A stretch of 64,000 nt of DNA from Amborella trichopoda (taxonomy: Eukaryota > Streptophyta > Magnoliopsida > Amborellales > Amborellaceae). Location: positions 1,859,400 through 1,923,399 of the forward strand of contig NW_006497600.1 of assembly GCF_000471905.2 (NCBI RefSeq), in the 5' to 3' direction. The first letter of the stretch is position 1. Every line of letters starts with the position of its first letter. Below are positions 1 to 14,900 of this stretch, piece by piece. The notes under the pieces were generated by a model that searched no databases, was not told the DNA's origin, and saw only the letters and a list, made by a program, of their open reading frames with translations. Position numbers and translations under genes: made by a program.

Positions 1-163
1 TGCTTTTGAAACCATCTTACCTTTAGAAACAAAAGCAACTCAGATGGTGTCTCTCTTAGAAAGCTGATATTTTATGTTCATTATATTTCCTCATTATTGA
101 CTGTTTAGCATTAGATCGCACACCCCACATCCTCCAGTCAACAAAGAAGACATCCACACAAAC
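1..163 (-). other. Start of NOT1 intron 39, window edge
   Basis: The 3' donor of exon 39 is GTTTGTG at 163-157. No family-matching exon was found in these bases. A donor-like GTAAG sits near position 20, but the frames leading to it do not resemble NOT1. Confidence 0.5.
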
Positions 164-2928
164 CTGCTCACGAAAACCAGGAGGATCAGAGGCTCCAGTG
201 TCAGCGGAACCTGCATTGCTGTCTTCCCGACTTGCCACAACACGACCAGAGGTAACCTATTTCATCAAATGACAGATATTGGATATTAACATTATCAAAC
301 ATCAGACAAAAGGGGTTGGGGTCGTGGTGGTAGCACTACTTGTGCCCCAGCTAAAGTCTAGCCACTGAATTACCCAAAAGAAAAAACAATATCAAACATC
401 GTGGTAATGTTTTTTTTTTTTCAGATTCAAAAAAAAACATTTCCACAATATAAGACTAGAAAGAGACTAGGCAACATCATGCCCAAGAAAGAAAGCACAA
501 ATTTCAGAAGATTTAGAAAAATTAATATAAAAGCACCCAACCTTTTTGTCCCTTGACTGCCTGGCCTTATCATCCTTGCCACTTGCAAATGCAGGCTGTG
601 CTACCACATTTGAGGGTGGATTCCTAGCAGTCTCAACTAGTTGTTGTAGTGACTCTGGAGATCCAGGCCTCATAGAGAGCTGCCCTCAGACATACAACCA
701 ATTAGAGAATGCTCAACCCACAAAATTCACAATAATTAGAAGTTTGGAAAGAACCCATATAGTTCACATAACACTAGCATATTCCACGGAGACCCTTAGG
801 ATGTACCTTTACCAAGGCATCAAAGAGATTGTGGAGCTCTGATACACCAACTCCAGATTCCGGAACAACCAAGGTTTTAACAAGATCAACTGCAAAATCA
901 GTGGCACCTTCTGCAACATATATGAAACTAGTTGGAGCTTCTTCTTACAAAAACAATCAGAATCGAATGCTGTCAATGTACATACTTTCTTTTTTTTTAA
1001 GGTTAATGTACATACTGTTTCTTCCCGAGTCAATAAGTTTTGCCAAATGCATATCGTACTCTGCAAGGCTTATAAGCTCCGATCGCATGAGGCCAACGGT
1101 TATATCTTTGTTGAACTTCCGTTCATCATCAGAGTAAATCACCTGGTAAACAAAATTGACTTCGTTAAGTACACATTTTAAATCTAATTTTGAAAAGGAA
1201 AAAATTACTCCACCAAAAAACCCAAAAGGAAATGCATTAGAATCCTGTTTGAGCATCGTATTTTTCATTATCTTGACAAGCAAATTTTATAACAGGAGGT
1301 ACATCAAAAAAATAGAGACCAAGAAAAATTCAATCCCTGTAAGCCAGGGTTTCCAACTACATAGAGCTATATGGAATGTAGAGGACATAAATTATAAGTT
1401 TGTGAACAGAAACCTAATCAAAATTTACTACAAAGCAGTATAAAATGAAAACAAAGGGAAATCACATCTTTACCTTTTGAAGGTTAGGTGTTTACAGTTT
1501 TATACAATCAAATTATTTTGTTACTTATCCAAGTAGACACCACACATTTTGAAACAACTGGTGACGCATAAGCCTGACACTTCTACATTTGAGTAATAAG
1601 AGAATACATGGAATGTTCTTTGATATAAAGAAACAAGCCACACACAACAATAAGAACTACCCAAAAAAGAATAACAAAAGGAAGTGGACAAGGGCATATC
1701 CTAGACAGCCGACAGTGATTCTAGGAAAGGACACAGAGGCATTGCGTTAGTATTGTGAGGAAACAAAAGTCACTACTATAAAATGGAGCACCAACCCACT
1801 AAACAGAACATTGTAAAGTGTCAGAACTCAAAGTAACCTGTTTGGTGATCCAAGCTCTTTAGAGGCAGTACAGAACCAATTAACCTTCTTAGAGATCATA
1901 ATGCCAACAGAAAATGCACATATTAAATAGATCTTCAGAAGAAAAAAAAAGCGTCTATCATTTTTCAAGGATCTTCACTTCTTACATTCTTAAGAAACTT
2001 CAACCATATTACCATAAATATGAACTCCCATTTTTTTATTTTTTTCTTTTTTTTGGAAAAGGAAACAACATTTAAGAGCACATGGCCAATGATTTGGAGT
2101 GTCCATTCTAAAAAGTCAGCGTCAACTACCACTATCAAGTGCCTTATTGAAGTCCAAAATCAATCTATTTCTGCAACACAAAATTAAATTGTCCAAAGCA
2201 GTTTTCAAAAACCAGATCAGTGGTCTGACCCAGTCACCGGCAAAGCCAATACGGTTAGTGATCTGGCCAGTTTAGATCTGGTTCACCAGAGAAAGAACTG
2301 TTTAGAAACTTAAAATATAGAAAATAAAACAGGTGGGAACCTGGCGAGCTTGGGGGTTCTTTTTACCCAGATTGGTACCCCACGTGTTCCGTTTCAAACC
2401 GCCTATTCGATCCACTTTTTAAAACACCAATCCAAAACCTAAACCAAAAAATGGGACCTCAAATGATGCATGAAGATTAAGACAAACATACCCAGCTTGT
2501 CAATTCCTTAACAACAAGCTTGCAAACATCACGAATGGCAACCAGGATGGCGAGATGTGATTGAACATGTAAAGAATTCGATGTGTTCTCATATAAACCC
2601 CTAAATACCTGCATATATAATGTGAACAATCAGAAACACAATCATAAACTACAAAAGACAAGGAAGTTACTACAGAAGAAATGCACACCATACCTTCTGT
2701 GCAATAGCCAGTGCACACTCATCTCTGCTTATACATCTAAGAATGATTTCTGGCACCTCGTTTATGGCACCCTGGAAATAAGAAATACAAAAACTTTACC
2801 ATAGCGGATAATATTTCCAGCTTTGCATTTCTGAGCCATGATAACACGAAAGAACTTTCAGACCAGTTTGAAATGGTCCATACCTGAATTTCAACATCTC
2901 CAGAGTCCTTTGAGACCAATGTTTCCAG
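164..2928 (-). CDS. NOT1: NOT1 exons 33-39: connector region (residues 1668-1901, continues past window)
   Basis: Seven exons follow the family closely: [15 protein letters not shown] in exon 34, [19 protein letters not shown] in exon 35, [20 protein letters not shown] in exon 36, and [18 protein letters not shown] in exon 38. This is the segment before the C-terminal NOT1 superfamily homology domain that binds NOT2/NOT3. Exon 39 ends PPGFREQ at 164. The next exon of the family (a segment with an F-W motif) was not found in bases 1-163, so it probably lies to the left of the window. Confidence 0.93.
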
Positions 2929-5900
2929 CTGTAAAGGGAAAATCTTAAATATTGCAATAAAAAATGCACGGAATAGGAGAGATTTTGAAGTCAATGCCAG
3001 AAAACACAAACAGGAAATTTGGAGAAATGCAAACAATTACTACCTTCTTGGAAACTATGTGATATTTTTCCAGTGCATCTCCCATACTCCTTAAAGGTTC
3101 TGATATGCTAGCCCCAATCCGTTCGGTGGACAAGGACAAGGGCAAAGGTGAAGGCGGCACCACAGCTCCAGATTCCTGGGGCCAAGTAAATGTCAACTAT
3201 CTCAGTTTCAATGCAAAATAATCCAAATTAAGATAGAAGAAAAGAAAAGGAAGACATATCACAGACTTTGACAACAGTGGAGGATTCTATTGGATGCACG
3301 TCATTGGCTAGAGGAGTCATTGATAAGGAAGGTGCAATGCCACTGATTTCTCCACCTTGGTGAACAACACCATCCATTTGAACAACATGAGGTGAGGGAA
3401 GGCTGCAGAACATGGAAATAATTCAAGTGACGAGTAATGGCATATAAGAGGATGTGGAGGTTAGAATAAAGGAATGATATACCGTATCCAATGACCATGG
3501 TGTTCCATAATCCACCGGGTCATCATTGTCCATTTCACTATGAAGAAAAAGAGTCTAGCACGCCATATGGGTATTGTTTTCATTTGTCCCAACTCTCCAT
3601 AGCCATCAATCAATTCAATGGACAGTGTTGACCCCATGGATTACGGTTTTTCCCTAGTCCATTAGATTATAGCACAAGTTCAAAAATACGACCTAGGTGA
3701 TTGAGCAGATCCCACTTCCATCTCTTCAGAAATATGATCCATCGGCTGTCCAATAGTAGTGAAACCCGCTGGCACTTGAGCTGGAGAATAAATGTTTGAG
3801 TTGAGTGGTCCTGTATAGACCCGGGATACAACAATACCAGCAGAACCACCAGACGAAGCAGGCGGGGGGCCAGCAGGTGTAGCATGTGTACTCTGACTTG
3901 CATGCGATTGCATTGGAAGCCTGGTAAAATCCTGCAAAAGATACAGATGAACACAATATACGAGTGCATCACCATCTACATCACCAAACAAATAAGAAAA
4001 TAATGCAGCCACCTCATAAACTCTCTGTTGCGCAGCAGAGAGGCGACCCGATTTAGGGCGAAGTGCCTCCGGTAAGCGAGCTAAGGCTCCTTGAGAGTAA
4101 TTATTCGCTTCATAACCGAGCTTCCTCCGTAGATTAAGTGCATGAACAAAAATATCATCAAGTTCTCGAAGCGCCTGTAACAATTTGCAGAGGCACTAGT
4201 AAATAGGATCAAACAAAATCAAAGAACTGAGACTTTTCAACCATTTGTGAAGAATGCAAGATGATTACAAGAAAAGCCACCCAACTAAAACCCAAACGAA
4301 AACAAGATGAAGAAACTTATATTATATATATTGCTTCACACAAATTTCAAAAAATAAAAATAATTCTAGCTCCGTTTCATATGTGTCTTATGTTAAGGAC
4401 TTTCCCTTCTCCCTCATATTATCAAACAACAAACAAAACCATCTAGGGCAAGAACACCACATAACAGATACTCAAGGTGACTGGAGGCAATAAAGGTGAA
4501 ATTTTCCTTCTAAGAGGGTAAGCTGAGATTGGACGTTGGACATCAAGGTGGAGGGCGAAGACGCATAGTTACTGAGCCAAGGGAGCACCAAGACACAAAT
4601 TTCAATTTGCATAAGCAGCAGGCAAAATGAAAAACTAAATGACCAGGACACTAACCCCTGCCGATGATTAAAAAATGTATACAAAGTGATTACAAGGTTA
4701 AAGGGCAAAATGCTACATGCAAAAATGAAAACACAAATAACTTAAGTACCCCTGTCTAACACAAAACCATGGAATTTCCCAGCCACAACACAAAAATGTA
4801 TACAACTCCACAAAATATCCTGATTCCAAGTTGCACAATATATAAAAAAACTAATAAAGAGCTTCATGCCCCAAATCAACAACTATGCAATATAACAGTG
4901 TAAAGTTCAATCCACAAATATGCAACAAATGAAGAAATTTGCTTCAAGAATAATAAATGGGAAGCACCCACCTTCTCTACGGCAGTTTGTTCGATTATCA
5001 CACAACCCAGGTCAAGGTTATCGTTAGTGACAAGCTGTACAGCTTGTTCAAGGAGTTCAGTAGTAACATAAGGCTGCAGCAACACACGCAGCTTGTTTGA
5101 CATAGCAATACGAAGTGGTTCCTAGCAAAAACCAAAATAAACCCATTAGTTGTAACACAGGATCAACACTACAGACATGGCAAGTTTGAAGTTCCCTGTA
5201 AAGCTTATTGAGTTCTATGAATAGGTAAAGCTGGGTTCTAACCCACAACCACAAGGTTCAACCAACAGGTGCCTTCCAACTATGCTGTGGGTTCGAACCA
5301 GATGTCTCACATTACTGGAGCATAACTGGTTGCAAACAAATCACCCTCACTACTGAAATTACAAAACAGAGGACAACAAAGAAGAAATAGAAACAGAAAA
5401 GAAAAACCTTGCAAGTCACATGCGCTAAGCTCCCTGCTAGGCATCCTGCCATCATGTTCGCAGAATTGTGTATACGGCTCTCATCCGCTTCCAAAGCATA
5501 ATCCTATCATCGCAATTAGTTAAGATCAAACAATGCAAAGCAATCAACATGTTCTCATCTGACCAAGTAAAAAGACCAAACCTTCAACACAAGTTCTCTA
5601 GTTGTCATGCATGCAATGGTTACACTACGCTCAACAACAGGCGACGTTATATCCCGGACAGCCTGCTCCAAGGCCACTGGTACAATTCTGTTTCAGAAGC
5701 CATCACATCAAAATCAACGTCAACCAGAAGGAATGTCAAAAACATAATATAGGAAAATCAGAATAGCAATCACGAACCTCTGAAACTGCAACTGCAGACC
5801 CAGGGCATTAAGCTTTGGATTGACAACGATGTAGGTTCCAATATTTTGTGTTGGCATAGAAAGCTGAAAACCAGAACTTATTATAACCTTACATGACAAT

Positions 5901-8900
5901 GTCAAATATATTGAATCCACCGGTAAGCATAGAACACTAAAAGTCGAAAGAATACAGCATGTCAGCATCATACCTGACTAACAGGAAATGGTGTTTGTGC
6001 TGGAGAAACATGCGTTAAGGCCTGACAAGAAGGTATTCGCTCAGGCAATCCTAAAGTGCTCAGTTTGTCATCTTCTCCTAATCCACTTGGGGCAAGATGA
6101 AGAGGAGCCGTATACTGCACATCCAAGCATGTCACCAATATATTAAGTCGCAATAACAATTAAATCATTCTAAACAACTGCCAATTATAAATTCTGAAAA
6201 AAGGTTACGAACCTGAGTTACTACACTAGAATGGCTACCAGGATGAGATGAAGTCACTGCCTCAGACTGCAGGTCCACTGAACTTAAAGAGGCAATGATT
6301 CCAGTATTGAGATCTGAAACTACTTGTGGTTGTTGGGACACACCAAGGTCCTTGTTCGAGAAATCAGGATTCCCTTCTATCTCTCGAACTCGATCTTTGA
6401 GAAGTGAAGTTGGCTTCACATCTTTCATGTCCACACCTAAGTTTTTGAATAGCACCTGGATATTCAAATAGCCAATGAGAAACAAAAGAAGACAACAACA
6501 AAGCAATAAAGAAAAATAGGAAAATAACAAGTGACCTAGTGATGCTAGCATTGCATCCACAGGTTTGGGAAAGAAATATGAAAATATAAAACAAAATCAA
6601 AAGAGGCGATTGATACTTCAATATCAAACTTAAGGTTCATCTTCAGGTTTGGCAATGCATAGATTTCGGAAAGTAGACTAAGGATGCCCATTGTCCATGG
6701 ATTGGGAGGCTGGTAAGCTAAACTAGATTGGCAGGGCTCCAGTATCTACACCAAAAGATAAGATATATGAGACTCTCAATATGCCAAAAACATGGGAAGA
6801 TAATTCAATGCAGAACAGCCAAGACACCATTTATTACCTTTGATGTGAATGGAATCACTGCAATCATCAATCCCTTTTCATATGCCTGGCCAGAAAAAAT
6901 TACAATTAGCATAAGATCAATAATAGAAACTATTTCAACGCAATAATGATTAAGTCTAACAAACTCCCATAAATGCATTTTAAAAAGTTATGTATGTATA
7001 CTTGATTTATGCACTTACATATACCCTTATGTAGATAATTGTTCATGTAAAAGTATCAAGTACTAGTAACAAAATTTAACAAGTGCCATGAGAAGGAAGA
7101 AGCATTGAAGCATCCGACATTAGGATACATACCAAACACACATCAAGCAACAAAAAGCATAAGGTTAAGACCTCCCCTAACCAAACTAACCTGTGCAAGC
7201 CACTGTAAGCCAAAGGCTTAATTTTTTGAAGCAAACTGGAGCACCTCTAGACTTGCTAATGTGGCTAGAAAATAGATTTTAACAAAAACTGCATTCCTAC
7301 AAGGAAAGGGACAGTAGGGTTGTTTAGGTAAAGAAGAAATCTGGATAAGGTTAAGAGAAAGTTGATGGGGTCAAAGGGGTTGATTAATAAAGGAAATGGA
7401 AATCGGAATCAAAAGGAGCACTCTAGTCAGCTTCATTATATACTGAGGCAATTTGGAGGATATGTAAGGAAAGGAACAAACAAAGGACATTTTCTTTGTG
7501 CTGGACACATATTGGGTAATTGTGAAGCACTAGGATGTGACGATTGTCTAGATGTGACACTGAGTTAGGACAAACCAACGAAGACAGGTGGAAGGTGTGA
7601 TAGCAAAATGATTTAGAAGAACGGATTGGGGCGATCTGATTCTGAGGCTCATGAGCTACGACTTCTAACTCTTCAGTTGGGTTGATAGATCTACTCCACC
7701 TTCAGGAACATTAAAACAATTTAAGAGAGTCGAGATGGAAAACTGAGATGGCAGCTTTTTGACCCAATCGTTCAAGATGGAATAAGAGAGCATTAACTTA
7801 TTTCTGAAAAACGTTCTGGAGTTGAAGACTCTTCCTAGAACGGAACCTCAAACACTCTTTATGGGTTAGGATTCACAAAGGTGCTTTCTTCAAATCTGAG
7901 ATTAATAGTAGTGACTCTCAATTTGTTATTATCTCATAGAGGAGACACCTCAACTACGGAGGCTCGATAGCATATCGGAGAAAAACTATGACCTTCCAAG
8001 CCCTGAAAGAATATTTGAAGTGGGTCATGCACCAATGCAGAGCAACCTTGATGTTATGTTCCACAGATTTTTCTGTTAGGGTGACATACCTGTGTCGAAC
8101 AAACATCCACACATAAAACAACAGAGAATCTTTTAATTTCTTCATGTTCAACAACTATTGACTATATCATTGGTTTAGACTTCGACCTTCTCTTTTGCTT
8201 AGTGGGCATATTTGCACTTTGAAAAGCATATGAATCAAGCAAGTCATAATTGAGTTTATAGGCTGCCAGTCATCATGAAACAGACTAGGGAAAATATCAT
8301 TTAAGGACTAAAACTCCCGTACAAAATCATTTAAGAGGTCAGAACATCCCAGTTGACATTAGAGGGTACACTTTTAATTTTCATTTCGCGAAGGTGCCGG
8401 CTCAAAAATATCTTCAAAACCAAATTTCCCATATTTAAGGCCAGGAACAATGAACAAGCAAGGGCATTTAAGTAATTTGACCCACCCCAACCAAACGTCG
8501 GGAGTACCGAAGAGTGTTCAGGGCAGGTCAAATAACAGGGTGGATTGTATTTATTGACATGCCCCTCTTGCTCAAGGTTCCCAACCCTGAATAGGGGCAA
8601 TTTGGGCATTTTTAAATATATATTTTTAAGAGGTCCTTGAGCGAAATGAAAATCAATGGTAACTCTCTAATGCAAGTTGGGAACTTTGGATCCCCTTAAT
8701 GATTTACAAGGGATTTTGACCCTTTTTAATTTCCCAATAGAAAAATATAACTAGTGTTGGATTTTGTTCTCTCTTTATATTATAGTCGAGTTTGCCAAAT
8801 CTTGTTCTTCGTGGAAGCTTCGTGGAAGGGGGATTCCAATGCCTCGTACACGTGTTTGACACTAACACAAGTATCCATGTCAATGCAACAAAGGATGGCT

Positions 8901-11900
8901 TTAGGCATTTCAAGAGGGTTCAGTTATGGGATTTCTTACAGCTTCAAGTTAGTCTTATCTATTATATATTTTGTGAATAAGATTAATCAAACGACAAAAT
9001 TGAACAAGGTAAAGTAATCCAAACACCATGAGAGATGAACTCTTTAACATTGTATCCGCTTTTGATATAATTTCAAAATACCTATTGAAAGACACATGAT
9101 CGTGAGATAGAAGAATTACAATGGGTAAAATGTTGAAGAATCCATCTCTTATGGGTATCTTGATAAATTTCCCCAAGAAACAAAAAGGAAATATGCATTC
9201 CATAAGTGAAGAAAATGAAAGCATCTATATAGTATACAACCAAGGATCGCCCAAAAAATAAAAATTCTCGACATCACCACATGACACGTAACATAACACA
9301 CTTAAAGAACCTATTAAAAATGAGCTTTATGACATTAAATAGTGAAGGGAAGCCATGTAAAATGGGAAAAGTGCAATATTTACCATAAAAGTATTTAAGA
9401 AAATAAAGATGTAAAACACTTGGGCATCAAGAAAGTGATTTCATGGACGAAAATTGGCATGACCACCAAATAGATAAAAAAATTGAAGGATACATAAGTG
9501 AAGGCCTAATACAACATAAATCAGGAATACCTTTTAGTTTTTACAGCAGTTTTCATCATCGGAGTCAACAGCAATGTACAAAAATTCGACCACCCGACTA
9601 TGTGGATGCCCAGGCAGCCTGTTTCTCAAACTGCCTAGGCGGGGAGGGAATGGTGTGTGGGGGGGGGGGCTGTTTGTTCAAGTGGACTTCTTTAAGGCAC
9701 CTGCCTAGGTGGGTCTGGGTGCCCACCTCCTTAATTTAAATTAGTGCGAGAGATTTGGCTCTATGGAGAGAGATTTTTTATTGTTTGTACTTCTGTTCAT
9801 TTATTTTAGAAAGAAAAAGTATATATATATAACAAAATACCCCAGGGCTGCCCAGGTATCTTGGCACCCGCCTAGGCGGCCACCACTGCCTTCTTGAACA
9901 TAGGTCAGCATATAAGAGAAACACACACACACACACCAAAAAAAAAGGCATCCGGTAGAGCACCTACAAAAGGAAATACCTCAATAATTAGGACTTTTGG
10001 ATCAATTTCCTTGGCCCGCAATGCTTGATTTCTCCCAATGGTGAACTTTCCCAGCCAGCTACCTAGATTTTTTAGTAGAGACCTCTCCTCCGAACTTGAT
10101 TTTATAAGCTCAGACCTCAACAAAACCTGTGAATACACAGTTGAAAACAATACTTGTGATTACTAAAGAACAAATGGAGGTGTTCTGCAACCAGAAAGTT
10201 GAGTAATCAAATAAAATTAAGGCACCTTGCAATTCTCATAAGTAGCTTTCACGATCTCCTTATTCAATGCTTTTGAATTAACCTTGTCTAAGAACTTCAA
10301 GTACAAATCATGGAAATTTGGCTCAATACTTGCCCTGTGAACAAATAAAAAAAATACTTTAGACCAAAAAATAATTCTCAACACAATGAAAGAGCCATAT
10401 GTTTATCATATCACATGTCAGAAGGGGGATAAGGGAATGCTTCTACACACCTTTTCATCACCATATACTGTGCAAACCATGGATAGTACTTCTCATCTAA
10501 GACGTCCGTAAATTCATTTGATTTAGCCTCCATGTTAGCAGCAGAAATATTATTTATCATAAATAATATCTTGTCTTGAACTTCTGAAGCAGGAGCCTGC
10601 AGTCCAAACATTGGACAGAATGAAAGCGGCATCCAAAGTTACACACCATCAGATAAAGAACTGTCGCAATTGTAAGACATAGGAAAGATAATTGATAAGA
10701 TACCTCTATTGGAACCTCCCGTCTTTCAGCAGCCGCAACTAGTGTTTCGATGTTCAGAGCAGCCCCAAAACCTGCTGTTCACAAATGCAGTCTAAGAACA
10801 CCTTATCACAGTAGACTAAGCAAAAATTACAGTATAAAAGAAACCAGTGTTAAATATTTACCTAACGAATCACAGTGTCCAAAACATATTGAAGTGTGGA
10901 ACACCCCAGCGTAAAAAAAAGATATGGCATGACACCTCCATACATGAATAATTTTAAGTAAAATAGGAGAAAGTTCATAGAAGGCATCACCTTACAGGTG
11001 CACCTTAAAATCCCAACGACAAAAGTTGTTTTGATGTTCAAAAACCCTCAAATTGATCATCACAACCAGGAGATGCATAGATATTGAAAAAGAAAAAAAA
11101 TACTTGTCAAGTCCTAAAAATACTGCCTCTTGTAATATATTATCTAGTCTATTTTCAAGTATTTATGGATCTGCTCAATCTAAACAATTTTGGAGCCTTA
11201 AATTTTATAATTTGTGGGGAAAATATATATATATTTAGACCAACATAAGCGTTTCTCGCACCGAAACTCCATCTATCAATAGAATTCGGGGTGCACCTTA
11301 CTTTGTTTAAGGTTGACACCCTTGTAAACTGCACACAATAAAAATATCACAGGTTTTCGATATAAATAATAAAACATTGTGAAAAAACTACTGATCAACT
11401 GGAGGAGTGGTAATACAAAAGGTACATTCAAGAGGTCTGGATTCAACCGTGCTTGCTTGCAAGCTTTTGTTCTTATATACACTCCCAGTGTCCAAAGTTA
11501 TCAACACGAGTCGCCTTTGTCGAAACATGTCGACACAGGACCCCAGCCCTACTCTTAAAGTGTTGCGTAGCAGTGCAAGCCAATATAAATGTCTACCGGT
11601 TGAACTAAATAATCCCAAGAGCCCAGAAATTGGGCTAAAAAGTGATCTAAAGATCTCAGAATTCTCTAAAGGATACCTCATATTCAGCACATTACCTGCA
11701 GATGTCACTCGAGAAGGGCGCGGAAATCCTGGAGAAGACAACAGTGGAGTAGGCCCAGAGGCAGGCTGCTGAGGAGGCACTGTTGGAGAGGCCTGAACGC
11801 CAGTTGGTTTCTGGGTTACATAACAAGAAGGGACAGTGCAACCATATGGTTTAAATAAACTAGTTTAAAAATTTTAAATTTCTTTGACATGTGAATTTAT

Positions 11901-14900
11901 AATCATACCCTTTGACTGATAGCTATATCAATGTGACTCGAAATTGCTGCTGGCTGTCCAGAAGAAGGTAGAAGTGGCTTTGGATAGTTAACTGAAGAAA
12001 TTGGTGATTTATGCCTATCATCAAGGAAACCCTGGTGTCTCTGTTGGAGCTGGAGCGGAGAAGAAATTTGTGGCCCAGAACCTAAATGCCATGACGCTTC
12101 AGATGCCTGTAAAACCCATTGATTGCTCATAATCCAATGCAACCAACAATTTCGAAAGCACCCCATTATATAGGCCATACAAAAGCACATTCAAGCTAAC
12201 ACATCACACTTAAGCGTATATATTGAGAAGTCATAGAAGGAAAGATGAAATTTGAATAAAAAAGTCGAGTGCTTTAATTTACAATGGTAACTTACAAAGA
12301 AAAGAACAAAAATAAAAAAGATATGAATTATTGCGTGATGACCAAAATCAAACGTGGGAAAACCACAGTTAGATTTGAGTAGAAACTGCAAAATATCAAG
12401 TCAAGCAAATCTACAAAAAATTTCTAAAAGTCATAGAGTTGAGTAAGAATGCTCTTGAAAGACACATACATAGCAATGAGGATCCTTTTCCACATTCAAG
12501 AACATCGATAGTGCCCATAGAATCAACAGTAATAGGAATCATTTATTGATTGTTCTGGATGTCCAGACTTATTCACTGGAAAAATTATGAACAGTGCAAC
12601 AAACCCTGAAGTGGCCTAGGAAAACACTAGAACCTCGTCTTGTATCTTCCTCTTCTATCATGTATCAGAAAATGCAGACAACCTAACATGAAGAGATCAT
12701 TTCCAATTCAGATCACTTCATGCATGCAACACATGACTAAGGACCAATTTGAGTAGACCAGACAATAATAAGGTATAGAAGCAATGGATAAAAGCAAGAA
12801 GCAAAATCCATATTAATATACAACAGTAGCATATATCAAAAACAGATGACATTTCCTTTTCAGTTTATGTTTGACACATTACAGGTAGAAAGTCATTTCT
12901 CAAGGTAATTAGCAGTGTTCCAAAACTCGGCTCGAGTGGTTCAACCGGCCACCTGCTGGGTCCCAGTTGACTAAGCAAATTGACCGACCGTGACCGGTAT
13001 GAAAGACAGCCATCCCTGAGCTAATAAAAAATTCCCAAGAAATATTCAAAAAGGTTCAAAAATCTAATTTATAGTCGGTTTGTGGGAAAATACTCACATT
13101 CATTTCACAATGAAAAATGCGGTAAATATCAATAGCCACATTCATATTTTTTTCAGAGAAAGTTAACTTTTGTATTGCTGTAGAGTGTTAGAGTACAAAA
13201 GAGGGGTCCGAGTGTACCCACAAGTCGGATCTCTCGGTCAAAAAATAGGTCAAGAGACCCCGTACAAAAAATTGGGCTTATAGACCTCTGATTACAAAAG
13301 ATATACTTACTTGAGTCACAAAAAAAAAAAAAAAAAAATTCACAATCATATTATGGATTAAATATCAATGTCACATTCAAATGAACTAAAACATGCAATA
13401 TAAAGAAAGTAACCTCATAATCATCCTGACTACCCCACCGCAGATTGAGGAATGTGAATTGGGGGGGGAGGGGTCAAGGTCAAGAGAGATGAATCATAAA
13501 CAATGTTTAACTATTAATTACCCAAAAACAAAAGTTCTGTAATAAGAAAATATGAAAAATCAAACTTTTTTTTCAAAATAATGAAACCAAACAAATAAAA
13601 AATGTACGTATTCAAAATACGGGATAAAACAACAAAGTAACATTTTTTAAATCATTCAACATAATATTTACATAATATATACAAGAACCCCAAAAAATAT
13701 TAAAAATAAAACTTACAAAAATAAATTTCTGGAGGCATATTTTTAGAAAACTAGAGAAGTGAGAAGGAGATAGCAAACTAGAACAAGAGAAGTGAACAAG
13801 AAAAAATCGATTTCACAAGAAATCAAGGAGAAAAAAACTATTTGAATCAATCCCAACACAATCCAGTGCAGAAACCCTAAAATAAGTTGAATATAACAAT
13901 TAGTTATTTACAGTAAAATAAATTTTATTAAATAATTTGAGGCAATTCTTCAGAGAAATAACTACAAAAAGAAAAGAATCAAATCCGTTTAAAACTAAAG
14001 GAAAAATTAAAAATTATCCAAATCCATATTAATAAAATTGAAACAAAAACCCCCAACAAATTCAACATCATAAATTCAAAAATTATATTTTTACAAAAAA
14101 TTGAGCTGTTTTTAATAAAATATAGAATTGATAAAAAGAGATCAATTCCATAATACATTAGGAAAAATATAACAGAAAATTTATCTAGGTCCCTTCCTAA
14201 TCAGCTTACTCAGCAAAAATTCGGATTATATGGAAACTTCATGCAACTTTTACAGGAAAACCATAAAGCAATCCAAAAACAATTCAATTAAATACAAATC
14301 AATCTTTAAAAAATCATGTAGCATTGATCAATCCTTAGAGTTTCTAGATAAAAATCCTTGGATAAATTGTTCTTTGAATTCCAAAAGCCATCGCATCTTA
14401 AATCTCAACTTCAGAGATGAATAAGCCCAATAAATTTGTATAGGGTGTTGTTAGAGAGATCAAATTTGAATTTTCAAGTTGTTTTGTTTACATTTTATAG
14501 AGAAATTAACAGAAAGGCGGACAGGCTTTTTTGGGCAAAAAAATACAAGGTTTCTTGAACAGAACCTCCTTTGGATCCAAATTTGGCAGATTCTTGCTGA
14601 ATTTTGATCCATTGACAGTCTTACCCAGACAAACTTCTCTCTCATATCGCGTGTCTCAACTGTGTCAACACAGACATTTTGACATGCCCAGACACATGCC
14701 TGAATCGTAGCTTGTATGTGTCAGGTGCCACAGTCTGTCTGATATTGAGATTTTAGACCTGTGCTATCGATATTTTATTTTATATAAAAGGTAGCTCATT
14801 TGAGGGGTTTCAACCAATGACTATTTTAGATGGTGTTAAAATTGACAGTGACCGAGTCATCCATTTAAAGTTTGTATAACTTTGAAAGATATATTACTTA

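Larger units (their letters stand above)
6886..9979 (-). other. NOT1 intron 20 (3.1 kb)
   Basis: Holds three inverted-repeat elements (8322-8708, 9011-9177, 9572-9903). The stretch 6886-8320 shows nothing recognisable. Confidence 0.7.

Noticed and set aside
1-60. Short minus-strand segment ending in a GTAAG donor-like site, a possible exon 40
   Set aside because: No frame matches the expected NOT1 sequence, and the phase-0 frame meets a stop.
3484-3539. Open minus-strand segment reading [18 protein letters not shown] with splice-like edges, a possible extra NOT1 exon
   Set aside because: Including it shifts the frame of the next exon into a stop. Joining 3693 directly to 3402 keeps phase and matches the family.
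5230-5310. GGTTCGAACC words that resemble a tRNA B box
   Set aside because: No A box or cloverleaf could be drawn around them.
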